A stretch of DNA of 64,000 bases, taken from the NCBI RefSeq assembly GCF_009826935.1, contig NZ_WUMN01000002.1, forward strand, positions 248,001-312,000, given 5' to 3'. The stretch is from Flavobacterium sp. Sd200 (GTDB lineage: Bacteria; Bacteroidota; Bacteroidia; Flavobacteriales; Flavobacteriaceae). The notes beneath the pieces were generated by a model that made no database searches, was not told where the DNA came from, and saw only the letters and a list, made by a program, of their open reading frames with translations. The position numbers and the translations under genes are program-made. Positions 18,194-26,508 of the stretch are shown here, piece by piece (the first letter of the stretch is position 1; every line of letters begins with the position of its first letter).

Positions 18194-18784
18194 ATGAAAA
18201 AATTAATTTGTTCACTGGCTTTATTAGCTTTCGGCCTTGTTCAGGCACAGGAAACACCAACAACAGGCGGCGGTTTTAACCAGGGTGATATATTTATTAC
18301 AGGTTCAATAGGAATAGGTTCTGAATCTACCGGAGACAATAAAACCAACTCATTTAATATCTCCCCCAAAGCAGGCTATTTTTTAACTCCTAATATAGCA
18401 CTTGGTGTTGCATTAGGCTACACATCAGGCAAAGAAGAAGCACCAGGCACTCCCGATGTTAAAACAAGTGAACTATCGGTAGGAGCCTTTGGAAGGTATT
18501 ATGTAACTCCTGCTAACAGTTTCTCTGTATTTGGAGAACTTGGTGTAGATTATATTCACTCTAAAATCGAAGCCGTTACCGAAGACAACAGTAACGCCAT
18601 GCGTATTGGTCTTGCACCCGGTGTAAGTTATTTTATATCGCAAAACTTTGCATTGGAAGCTAAATTTGGGATTCTTAGCTACAGAACCGATAATCCAGAC
18701 GCTGATGGTGTAGAAAATACTGACCAGTTTAACTTCGGCCTTAACCTTAGCGACATTAGCATCGGTGCCATCTACAGGTTTTAA
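18194..18784 (+). CDS. Small outer-membrane beta-barrel protein
   Basis: 196 aa. Signal peptide at 1-18 (KKLICSLALLAFGLVQA). About eight amphipathic strands (for example FITGSIGIGSES, FNISPKAGYFLTPNIALGVALGYTSG, SVGAFGRYYVT, FSVFGELGVDYIHS, MRIGLAPGVSYFISQNFALEAKFGIL) and a C-terminal aromatic end IGAIYRF recognised by the BAM machinery. It belongs to the OmpX/OmpA-barrel-like 'outer membrane protein beta-barrel' family. No ligand can be assigned. Ends at an exceptionally strong terminator. Confidence 0.88.
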   Translation: MKKLICSLALLAFGLVQAQETPTTGGGFNQGDIFITGSIGIGSESTGDNKTNSFNISPKAGYFLTPNIALGVALGYTSGKEEAPGTPDVKTSELSVGAFGRYYVTPANSFSVFGELGVDYIHSKIEAVTEDNSNAMRIGLAPGVSYFISQNFALEAKFGILSYRTDNPDADGVENTDQFNFGLNLSDISIGAIYRF

Positions 18785-18800
18785 ACATCAATACACCTAA

Positions 18801-18845
18801 ACAAGAGAGCCTGAATTCATTTAGAATTCAGGCTCTCTTGTTTTA
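18801..18845. terminator. Strong perfect-stem terminator after the barrel protein
   Basis: Perfect 18 bp arms (18801-18818 and 18824-18841, core AGAGAGCCTGAATTC) with a 5-nt loop and TTTT tail. Confidence 0.93.
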
Positions 18846-18949
18846 TCTAATAGGGTCTCCAAAAAAGTATTCATTATGACTCGAGTCAACTTTACATCTT
18901 CAAATTTTACATCAGCTAATTTTATTTGTAAATTTTATTAAAAATAATT

Positions 18950-18965
18950 TTTAGTCTAAACTAAA
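18950..18965. promoter_or_regulatory. Dyad operator upstream of the TonB-dependent receptor
   Basis: TTTAGT-CTAA-ACTAAA, perfect 6 bp arms, directly upstream of the -7 element. The form is like binding boxes of DtxR/MntR-type metalloregulators, which would fit an iron or metal receptor, but no regulator is encoded here and the match is by eye. Confidence 0.45.
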
Positions 18966-18969
18966 TATT

Positions 18970-18977
18970 TACTTTTG
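18970..18977 (+). promoter_or_regulatory. -7 promoter element of the TonB-dependent receptor
   Basis: TACTTTTG, exact TANNTTTG; 23 nt before the ATG at 19001. Confidence 0.55.
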
Positions 18978-19000
18978 TAAAGCTAATTATAAAATTACCC

Positions 19001-21244
19001 ATGAAGATATTTTACATTATATGCCTGCTAACCAGCTTTACAGTATTTGCACAAACAGGAACAATTAAAGGAACTGTAACCGATGGGAAACAAACCATAC
19101 CCGCTGCCACAGTAATTTTAAATCCAACAGGGAGAGCTATTGCTGCCGACACCGACGGAAATTATGAGATTAAAGAGGTATCTTTTGGTACTTACGAAAT
19201 AATTTTTAGTGCCGTTGGCTTAAAAACTATCCGAAAGAAAGTGACTATAAACAGCACCGCGCCTGTAGTGCTGAACGTCACTTTACAGGAAGACAGCCAG
19301 GCACTGGAAGAAGTGGTAATCACCGGAACCATGAAAGAGGTTAGCCGAACCGACAGCCCCATACCTGTAGAGATCATAACTCCGAAACTTTTTAAAAAGA
19401 ACCCCACACCCAGCCTGTTTGAAGCCGTGGGCATGATAAACGGCGTGCAGCCGCAGCTTAACTGTAACGTATGCAACACAGGCGATATTCACATCAACGG
19501 AATGGAGGGGCCATACACTATGATATTGATAGATGGAATGCCTATAGTAAGCTCACTGTCTACAGTATATGGCCTAAGTGGCATACCTAATAGTTTGGTA
19601 GAACGTATCGAGGTGGTTAAAGGCCCGGCGTCATCATTATATGGGTCAGAGGCTATGGGAGGCATTATTAATGTAATTACAAAAACACCTTATAAAGCAC
19701 CGCAAATTAGTGCTGACTATTTTGTTACCAGCTGGGGCGAGCACAGCCTTGATGGTGCTGTTAAATTTAAAGCAGGCAAAGCAACCTCGTTATTAGGGCT
19801 TAACTACTTTAACTATAATGTAAAGGCAGATAAAAACCATGATAATTTTACAGATGTAACACAGCAGGACCGTATTTCTGTTTTTAACAAATGGAATTTT
19901 GACCGCAAAGAAAATCGCCTTTTCAGTCTTGGCGCCAGATATGTTTATGAAGACCGCTGGGGCGGCGAAATGCAATGGAATAAACAATGGCGCGGCAGCG
20001 ACAGCATTTATGGCGAAAGTATTTATACCCGTCGTGCAGAACTTATAGGGCTTTATCAGCTACCAACCACCGAGCGCATTTTTACACAATTTTCTTATAA
20101 CTGGCACGACCAGAACTCTTTTTACGGAGACACGCCTTATATGGCTACACAACAGGTGGGCTTTTTGCAGGCATATTGGGATAAAACTTTTGCCGGAGGG
20201 CACAACTTTTTGTTGGGTGCTGCAATGCGCTACACTCATTATGACGACAACACACCCGGTACTGCCGATGCTAACGGAAACAATAAACCACAGAAAACCC
20301 CTTTACCCGGACTTTTTGTTCAGGACGAATGGAAACTGAATGATAAACACACCGTTCTTGGCGGTTACAGGTTTGACTATGATGAACATCATGGAGGCAT
20401 ACACTCGCCAAGGGTGGCCTATAAATTTTCTCCTAACAATAACAACACTCTTCGCGCCAGCTTTGGCACTGGCTTTAGGGTGGTAAACCTTTTTACAGAA
20501 GACCATGCCGCACTTACCGGTGCCCGCGAAGTAGTAATTACCGAAGCCTTAAACCCCGAGCGTTCTTACAACAGCAACCTTAACTATGTACTGAAAGTGC
20601 CCACAGATGCTGTACATATTACATTTGACGCCACAGGCTTCTACTCTTATTTTACCAACAAAATTGTAGGCGATTTTGACAGCGACCCAACAAAAATAAT
20701 TTACGACAACCTAAACGGGCATGCCATATCTCAGGGGGTATCTCTTAACACCGATCTTGTTTTTACAATCCCGCTTAAGGTTATGGCAGGCATTTCATAC
20801 ATGGATGTTTTCCAAAAAGAAGACAACGGTATAGGAGGTAAAACCAAAGTACAGCAACTCCACGCACCAAAATGGTCGGGTAATTTTATTGCCACATATA
20901 CCTTCCCTAATAATTTTAGTCTGGATGTTACAGGCAACTGGTATGGACCAATGCGACTGCCAATATTGCCTAATGATTATAGGCCGGAATATTCGCCATG
21001 GTTTTGTATTGCCAACCTGCAGCTTACCAAAAAACTGGACTATGGCCTGGAGTTTTATGGCGGCGTAAAAAATGTTTTTGATTTTGTACCTAAATATGCG
21101 CTTATGCGTCCGTTTGACCCTTTTAATAAAACAGCCGATGACCCGGTGAGCAACCCCAACGGCTATACATTTGACACAGCTTACAACTATGCATCTTTAC
21201 AAGGCAGACGTGTGTTCCTGGGGGTAAGGTATAATTTGTTTTAA
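19001..21244 (+). CDS. TonB-dependent outer-membrane receptor with CarboxypepD_reg-like N-domain
   Basis: 747 aa. Signal peptide 1-17; carboxypeptidase-regulatory-like domain ~20-100 (GTIKGTVTDGKQTIPAATVIL); TonB-box-like EEVVITGTMKEVSR (~104-117); plug ~118-225 (NGMEGPYTMILIDGMPIVSS, RIEVVKGPASSLYGSEAMGGIINVITK); 22-strand barrel to the end, C-terminal GVRYNLF. The plug resembles ferric-siderophore/colicin-type receptors rather than SusC. A CNVC motif in the plug (~148-152) is unusual and could bind metal or form a disulfide. No SusD partner follows, which also fits metal or siderophore uptake. Monocistronic. Confidence 0.9.
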   Translation: MKIFYIICLLTSFTVFAQTGTIKGTVTDGKQTIPAATVILNPTGRAIAADTDGNYEIKEVSFGTYEIIFSAVGLKTIRKKVTINSTAPVVLNVTLQEDSQALEEVVITGTMKEVSRTDSPIPVEIITPKLFKKNPTPSLFEAVGMINGVQPQLNCNVCNTGDIHINGMEGPYTMILIDGMPIVSSLSTVYGLSGIPNSLVERIEVVKGPASSLYGSEAMGGIINVITKTPYKAPQISADYFVTSWGEHSLDGAVKFKAGKATSLLGLNYFNYNVKADKNHDNFTDVTQQDRISVFNKWNFDRKENRLFSLGARYVYEDRWGGEMQWNKQWRGSDSIYGESIYTRRAELIGLYQLPTTERIFTQFSYNWHDQNSFYGDTPYMATQQVGFLQAYWDKTFAGGHNFLLGAAMRYTHYDDNTPGTADANGNNKPQKTPLPGLFVQDEWKLNDKHTVLGGYRFDYDEHHGGIHSPRVAYKFSPNNNNTLRASFGTGFRVVNLFTEDHAALTGAREVVITEALNPERSYNSNLNYVLKVPTDAVHITFDATGFYSYFTNKIVGDFDSDPTKIIYDNLNGHAISQGVSLNTDLVFTIPLKVMAGISYMDVFQKEDNGIGGKTKVQQLHAPKWSGNFIATYTFPNNFSLDVTGNWYGPMRLPILPNDYRPEYSPWFCIANLQLTKKLDYGLEFYGGVKNVFDFVPKYALMRPFDPFNKTADDPVSNPNGYTFDTAYNYASLQGRRVFLGVRYNLF

Positions 21245-21252
21245 GAAAGTTT

Positions 21253-21321
21253 AGTCACGAATTGCACGCAAACGAACTGGCAGGTCAATTACATTAGTGC
21301 TAATTTGTGCAATTCGTGACT
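21253..21321. repeat. Palindromic CACGAATT-type repeat (C2) between convergent receptor genes
   Basis: Perfect 15 bp arms, 21253-21267 (AGTCACGAATTGCAC) and 21307-21321. Sits between the two convergent stops, so it probably acts as a bidirectional terminator. Same family as 11317-11378. Confidence 0.8.
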
Positions 21322-21329
21322 ATAAAAAT

Positions 21330-23729
21330 TTACAACCTCGACTTTTCTTCGCTGTCTTCTTTTTGGGCTTTACCCTGTAGCTTTTGGTTTCCAAAGCGAT
21401 ACCTGAACTGTATCCTGAACGTTTGACTGTCGTTCCAAAGGTCGGCTGTACTGTACTGATTGCTGTAATTAGTTGTTATAGTTTGCCTCTGTCCTTTATA
21501 AATATCAGAGAACAGCAACGCTACCTCTGCCTTTCCATCGGCAAAAATCTTTTTAATATTGCATGACAGGCTCGACATACCGCTAATCTCATAGGCTCCG
21601 CTAACTACCGGTGACTGATAAAAAAAGCTTGCCTCAGCCAGCCAATCTTTCTTTTTACTCAGGTTAAAACGATTGTTCATATTGCCGTTGCCATACCATT
21701 TATTGTTGGTAAACAGTTGCCTGTCCGGCCCCATAAAAGTGTTTTCGCGATAACCGCCCTCTACCTGACCCGACAGCTGCCACCATTCAAAAATATCAAA
21801 GCTGGTATTGAAGCTAACACCTGCATCGGCATTATTATCTATATTGGTAAACTGTGTAATGGTGGTATTGGTGGCATAATCCTGATAGGTTATTTCCATA
21901 GCAGGGTCTTTGCGGTAGTTGTAATAAAGATCAATATTATACTTATTGTTCAGTGTATAGAGAATGCTAAAATTATGGCTAATGGCGGGTTGCAGGCGTG
22001 GATCGCCCGTGCTGTAGCTGTAAGGTGTTGCATACAACCTGAATGGGTTTAACGATGAATACTGCGGCCTTATAATTCGTTTGCCGTAAGACACCCCTAT
22101 TTGGTTATTGTCGTTTGCCTTATACATAGCATAGAGAGTAGGGAAAATTTTAAAATAATCCTGAGTGTTAATCTGCGCTGTAGTAACAGAGTTACCCTTC
22201 AGTTTAGTATATTCCCCACGCAATCCGGCTTTAAGGTTCCATTTGCCAAACTCTTTTTCTGCCCCGGCATATCCGGCAAAAACATCTTCATCATATAAAA
22301 ATAAATTATCGGTAGCCGTGGGTTGTGGTAGTTGGGTGTCTTCATTTCTTAGCAAAAAATCATTATCTGCATTTACATTACCATAGCGCAGTCCTGCCTC
22401 TATAGCAAAACCTTTAGCCTCTCCGGTGTAATCTGCCTGAGACGAAAAAAGGCTTATACGGCGGCTATCATCACTGTTAATAGTGTTGTATCGGTAAGGG
22501 TCGGCAGCCGGCAACGCAAAAACACTGTGCACCCTTTGATCCTGGTCAAAATGATGGCGGGTATAATCTGAACTGAAACTAACCTTATTTTTATTATTGA
22601 ATTTATGCTCAAAAGTGGCTGTAACAGTATTGTTCTTTTGTGGATATTTACGGTGGTTATGGGTATCGAATCCCGACTCTAAGTCTCCCGCTGCATCATA
22701 AATAGACGTCGAGGTATTTACATTAGCTGTGCTTTTAAGGCTAAAAAAACCATTTACACCTGCACTGACCGTATTAAGGCTGTCTATCTGATAATCAGCA
22801 GCTACATTATAGCTGTTTTGCGATGTAGACCTGTAGTGTGTTACTTCTCTGTTTTTCCACACCGATTCGGGCTGTCCATTATCATCAAGGTAGCGCACCT
22901 CACCATTACTGGTTCCGTAATAATGCCCTGAGCCATACATATAGCCTCCATAAATAGAGAACTTTTCGTTTTTATAGTAATGATTGCTGGATAATACACC
23001 TTTTGGGTATCGGGTTTGCTCAAATGCACCCGAAAGCGACGATTTATAGCCCAACTTGCCGTTCTTTTTCATTTTTATGTTAAGCACAGCACTGCCCTGC
23101 GCCTCATATTTTGCCGGAGGTGTTGTAATAACCTCAATCGATTTTATGTCATCTCCGTTGGTATTTTCTAAAAGGTTGCGCAGCTCGGTTCCTGTAAGAT
23201 ACACTTTTTTATCGTTAATAGTAACCAGTATGCCTTCGCTACCCCTTATAGAAAGCCCGTTAACTCCGATAGTTACACCCGGTGTCTTTCGTAATATTTC
23301 CCAGGCATTATCACTTGAAAGTATAGAATTCTCCACATCAAATTCCAGCCTGTCGGCTTTGCGTTTTACTATAGGTCTTTTACTGTTTATAACCACATCG
23401 CTTAACTGTTTTGCCGCCTCACCAAGCATAATAACGGGTAGTTTAGTATATCCGTTAACAGTAACCTGAGAGGCATGTTCAGCAAAACCAAGAGTGCTTA
23501 CTTTAAGTTTATAATCTCCGTTAGCAATATCTTTAATCTCAAAACCGCCATCTTCTTCAGTATGAGATTTTTGCACAACAGAATCCTGCGCAGTAAGCAG
23601 CAGTACATCGGCAAAAGCCAGGGGCTGCCCTGTTTTGTCGGTCACCTTGCCTGTAAGGGCAGGGCCTTGTGCAAACCCTGCCATGCATAACAATAATAAA
23701 ATAGTAGTGATGATTGATGATGAACCCAT
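21330..23729 (-). CDS. TonB-dependent receptor-like outer-membrane protein (OMP_b-brl_3 family)
   Basis: 799 aa. Signal peptide 1-20 (SSIITTILLLLCMAGFA). CarboxypepD_reg-like domain ~24-105 (LTGKVTDKTGQPLAFADVLLL); plug-like region ~110-225 (SDVVINSKRPIVKRKADRLEFDVENS, AWEILRKTPGVTI, EVITTPPAKYEAQGSAVLNI); long barrel to FRIQFRYRFGNQK, then a charged Lys/Glu tail of ~17 residues. This family is usually coupled to regulation rather than bulk nutrient import; ligand unknown. Divergent from a histidine kinase/response regulator pair, with phased repeats in the shared control region. Confidence 0.87.
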   Translation of the reverse strand: MGSSSIITTILLLLCMAGFAQGPALTGKVTDKTGQPLAFADVLLLTAQDSVVQKSHTEEDGGFEIKDIANGDYKLKVSTLGFAEHASQVTVNGYTKLPVIMLGEAAKQLSDVVINSKRPIVKRKADRLEFDVENSILSSDNAWEILRKTPGVTIGVNGLSIRGSEGILVTINDKKVYLTGTELRNLLENTNGDDIKSIEVITTPPAKYEAQGSAVLNIKMKKNGKLGYKSSLSGAFEQTRYPKGVLSSNHYYKNEKFSIYGGYMYGSGHYYGTSNGEVRYLDDNGQPESVWKNREVTHYRSTSQNSYNVAADYQIDSLNTVSAGVNGFFSLKSTANVNTSTSIYDAAGDLESGFDTHNHRKYPQKNNTVTATFEHKFNNKNKVSFSSDYTRHHFDQDQRVHSVFALPAADPYRYNTINSDDSRRISLFSSQADYTGEAKGFAIEAGLRYGNVNADNDFLLRNEDTQLPQPTATDNLFLYDEDVFAGYAGAEKEFGKWNLKAGLRGEYTKLKGNSVTTAQINTQDYFKIFPTLYAMYKANDNNQIGVSYGKRIIRPQYSSLNPFRLYATPYSYSTGDPRLQPAISHNFSILYTLNNKYNIDLYYNYRKDPAMEITYQDYATNTTITQFTNIDNNADAGVSFNTSFDIFEWWQLSGQVEGGYRENTFMGPDRQLFTNNKWYGNGNMNNRFNLSKKKDWLAEASFFYQSPVVSGAYEISGMSSLSCNIKKIFADGKAEVALLFSDIYKGQRQTITTNYSNQYSTADLWNDSQTFRIQFRYRFGNQKLQGKAQKEDSEEKSRL

Positions 23730-23788
23730 TATATTTTGATAAGGTTGATTGATTGTGCTGCAAATCTCTGCAATTGCTTTAAATATAT

Positions 23789-23818
23789 GGGTTAATGCTG
23801 GGTTAACGGAGGGTTAAT
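23789..23818. promoter_or_regulatory. Three GGGTTAAY repeats in 11 bp phase, upstream of the receptor promoter
   Basis: GGGTTAAT at 23789, GGGTTAAC at 23800, GGGTTAAT at 23811: start-to-start distance exactly 11 bp, one helical turn. Placed just upstream of the likely receptor promoter (minus strand GAGATTTG near 23761-23768). Direct-repeat sites of this kind suit an OmpR-family regulator. Confidence 0.65.
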
Positions 23819-23896
23819 GAGATTTCTATCCTCCTGAAACATCCTTACCTCTCCTTTTGTTCCTTATACCTTAAACCTCAACGTTTTTACCCTCAA

Positions 23897-23914
23897 GGTT
23901 AACGCACGGTTAAC
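23897..23914. promoter_or_regulatory. Two GGTTAACG repeats in 11 bp phase, upstream of the kinase promoter
   Basis: GGTTAAC at 23897 and at 23908, again 11 bp apart, same orientation as the cluster at 23789. Located about 40-55 bp upstream of the -7 element at 23951, as expected for activation or autoregulation. Confidence 0.65.
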
Positions 23915-23950
23915 GCAAAAAAATTACTTCTGTAAAACACACAAAAACAG

Positions 23951-23958
23951 TAGCTTTG
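23951..23958 (+). promoter_or_regulatory. -7 promoter element of the two-component operon
   Basis: TAGCTTTG, exact TANNTTTG, 23 nt before the kinase ATG. Confidence 0.55.
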
Positions 23959-23981
23959 TATATTATAGATGTTTGTGACCA

Positions 23982-25334
23982 ATGAAACACAAAATACCCC
24001 TACTCATTACCGGATGTGTTCTAACTGTGGCTGCACTGGCATGCATACAGGCTTACTTTATTAAAAACACCTATAAACTGTATGCACGTGAGGCCGACCA
24101 CACGATAAGACAGGAACTTTTGGCTCTTGAAACCACGGGTAAGCTGGACAGCCTTAATGCTGTATGGATGAAAAAAACCACTTATTTTGTTGCTCAGTAC
24201 AATGAAGGTACAGTTACAAAATCGCAATATGTAGACCTTATAGAAAAGATAAGAGATTCACTTTCTACTGTAACAAATGAGTTTATAAAGAAAAATGGCT
24301 TTTTCGAAGAATATGATGTAAGCTATAACAACTATGTCACGCAGGCAGTAGTATTCAGGGGCGGCGGGCTTAAAGCCGATACAATATTTAAAGGTAAAAT
24401 GCTGCTGTATGGTAATAAGACTGATGAAGCCCATGAGATTCCTGCTTCGCAATCTAAATGGGATGGCAGCACCGTAGACGCCGGATGTTTAGGCAATAAG
24501 CGAGAATTTGAAGTTATATCATCGCGCACCTACAGCATAGCCAACTGGCAAAAACAGGTACTTGGCAAGATGCTGGGGCTGCTGGTATTTTCTATAATAC
24601 TCATACTATTGGTAATTATACTGTTTTACTGGTCTATTAAAAATCTTATTACCCAAAAAAAGATAGCCGACATAAAGACCGATTTTGTAAATAATATTAC
24701 GCACGAGTTTCAAACGCCAATTGCCGCCATGGATATTGCCGTAAAAACCCTTCAGCACAAAGAGGCAAAACTTACACCGGAGCAGCTTAGCAACACACTT
24801 GCCATTATTAGCAGGCAAAACCAGCGCATGCAAAAAATGGTAAGCCAGGTAACTAAAGCCTCATTAAGCCACCACAACATTAATACTGAACATGCCGAAG
24901 CATTAGCCTGCAACGACGTTAACGAAATGGTTCACGATTTTATGCTGTCGCACCCGCAGGTTACATTTACCTGCACTGCCAGCGAGGGCACATCGGTTTA
25001 CATAGACCGCCTGCATTTGTGCACTGTATTGCATAACCTGCTGGACAACGCCATAAAATATGGAGGAACAGATATTGCCATAGCTTTTAAAAACACTGGT
25101 AAACACGTTACCCTTACCGTTACAGACAATGGCATTGGAATTCCGCAAAAAGAAAAAGTTGCCGTGTTCGACAAATTTTACCGTGTCGAAAAAGGTAATG
25201 TACACACTACAAAAGGATTGGGTTTAGGCCTGCATTATGTGCGCGAAATTGCCGAAGCTTATAAAGGCAGCATATCGGTTAGTGGTAACGAAGGCCACGG
25301 CAGCACCTTTACTCTATTGATACCTACGCCATGA
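23982..25334 (+). CDS. Sensor histidine kinase
   Basis: 450 aa. TM1 ~7-26, a periplasmic sensor region ~27-194, TM2 ~195-216. Dimerisation/phosphoacceptor helix with NNITHEFQTPIAAMDIAVKTL, phosphorylated His at 241. HATPase domain: N-box LLDNAIKYGG, G1 DNGIGIPQKEK, F-box FDKFYRVEKG, G2 GLGLGLHYV. No PAS or HAMP domain visible. The stop overlaps the response regulator start (ATGA, 25331-25334), making an obligate pair. Sensor ligand unknown; divergence from an outer-membrane receptor suggests envelope or ligand signalling. Confidence 0.95.
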   Translation: MKHKIPLLITGCVLTVAALACIQAYFIKNTYKLYAREADHTIRQELLALETTGKLDSLNAVWMKKTTYFVAQYNEGTVTKSQYVDLIEKIRDSLSTVTNEFIKKNGFFEEYDVSYNNYVTQAVVFRGGGLKADTIFKGKMLLYGNKTDEAHEIPASQSKWDGSTVDAGCLGNKREFEVISSRTYSIANWQKQVLGKMLGLLVFSIILILLVIILFYWSIKNLITQKKIADIKTDFVNNITHEFQTPIAAMDIAVKTLQHKEAKLTPEQLSNTLAIISRQNQRMQKMVSQVTKASLSHHNINTEHAEALACNDVNEMVHDFMLSHPQVTFTCTASEGTSVYIDRLHLCTVLHNLLDNAIKYGGTDIAIAFKNTGKHVTLTVTDNGIGIPQKEKVAVFDKFYRVEKGNVHTTKGLGLGLHYVREIAEAYKGSISVSGNEGHGSTFTLLIPTP

Positions 25335-26026
25335 AACACATTTTATTAGCCGAAGACGATTTTGATTATGCCAGTATTTTAAAACAGTATCTTGAGCTTT
25401 CCGGCTTTAAGGTTACCTGGGCTAAAGACGGTGCCGAAGCACTTACTGTTTTTAGTTCGATCAATCCAGATATTTGTGTTTTTGATGTAATGATGCCCAA
25501 CATGGATGGCTTTACCCTTGCCGAAAATGTTATAAATAACTACTCAGATACCCCGGTGGTTTTCCTGACTGCAAAAGGTTTAAAGGAAGATAAAATAAAG
25601 GGGCTTAAACTAGGTGCCGACGATTATGTTGTGAAACCTTTTGAGGCCGATGAACTTATTTTGCGTATAAACAATATACTGCGCCGCTCGCAACGGGCAT
25701 TTACAACCACCGCCACACAACCAACACATGATGACCTTGCTATTGGCGGATACACATTTAACAGCACCAACTATACACTCAACCACACCAATATACAGCA
25801 CCGCTTAACCGAAAGGGAATCTAACCTTATTGCCTACCTCAATGCCAACCGTAACCGCATGATAAAACGCGAAGATATTTTACAGGAAATTTGGGGTAGC
25901 GACGATTTCTTTTCAGGCCGCAGCATGGATGTTTTTATAAGCCGCTTACGCAAATATTTTAGCGAAGACCCATCCATATCTATTGTTGGGTATCGTGGGC
26001 TGGGACTTGAGTTTAATGTGGGATAA
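25331..26026 (+). CDS. OmpR/PhoB family response regulator
   Basis: 231 aa. Receiver domain 1-118: acidic pair EDD at 8-10, phosphoacceptor Asp52 (VFDVMMPNMDG), Thr/Ser in FLTAKG and Lys in VVKPFEADEL. C-terminal winged helix ~135-230 (RLTERESNLIAYLNANRNRMIKREDILQEIWG, SMDVFISRLRKYF, VGYRGLGLEF). It probably binds the 11 bp-phased GGTTAAC repeats between this operon and the receptor gene. Followed by a hairpin terminator. Confidence 0.95.
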   Translation: MKHILLAEDDFDYASILKQYLELSGFKVTWAKDGAEALTVFSSINPDICVFDVMMPNMDGFTLAENVINNYSDTPVVFLTAKGLKEDKIKGLKLGADDYVVKPFEADELILRINNILRRSQRAFTTTATQPTHDDLAIGGYTFNSTNYTLNHTNIQHRLTERESNLIAYLNANRNRMIKREDILQEIWGSDDFFSGRSMDVFISRLRKYFSEDPSISIVGYRGLGLEFNVG

Positions 26027-26070
26027 AATATAGGCAACCAATCTTAAAATCATTATATCGGTAATAAAAA

Positions 26071-26096
26071 AAGCCGTTAGTTTTAAACTAACAGCT
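26071..26096. terminator. Bidirectional terminator between response regulator and thioesterase genes
   Basis: AAGCCGTTAGTTT/TAAACTAACAGCTT stem with one mismatch, A-run before and T-rich sequence after; lies between convergent genes. Confidence 0.75.
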
Positions 26097-26118
26097 TCTA
26101 AACTTTTTAAACTTAAAA

Positions 26119-26505
26119 CTACTTAAGTATAGCCGTAGGTTCTTTATTTTCATCTATGGCAACGAAGGTAAAACTGCCTGTTATGGCTTTTTCACGCTTT
26201 GTGCTGTACATATCTTCTACAAATATTTCAACCTGTACTTTCATACTGGTGTTGCCAATGTGTTCAACCTTGCCAATAAGTTCGGCAAAGGTTCCGGCTG
26301 GTATAGGCTTTTTAAAATCGATACGGTCGCTGCTTACGGTAACCACACGCTGGCGGCTAAAACGGGTTGCGGTTATAAAGGCAACCTCATCCATCAGGTG
26401 CATTGCCGCACCACCAAAAAGAGTATCGTAATGATTTGTTGTGTTAGGGAAAACGGCTTTAAAAATATGGGTTTCGGCAGCGGCAATCTTTTCTTCTAAT
26501 GTCAT
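26119..26505 (-). CDS. Acyl-CoA thioesterase, YciA-like hotdog fold
   Basis: 128 aa single hotdog domain. TNHYDTLFGGAAMHLMDEVAFITATRF is the conserved helix with GG and the catalytic Asp; VVTVSSDRIDFKKPIPAGTFAELIGKVEHIGNTSMKVQVEIF is the following sheet. It hydrolyses acyl-CoA thioesters, chain length not predictable. The start is 3 bp after the fabH stop, so the two form an operon linked to fatty-acid metabolism. Confidence 0.9.
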   Translation of the reverse strand: MTLEEKIAAAETHIFKAVFPNTTNHYDTLFGGAAMHLMDEVAFITATRFSRQRVVTVSSDRIDFKKPIPAGTFAELIGKVEHIGNTSMKVQVEIFVEDMYSTKREKAITGSFTFVAIDENKEPTAILK

Positions 26506-26508
26506 TAT

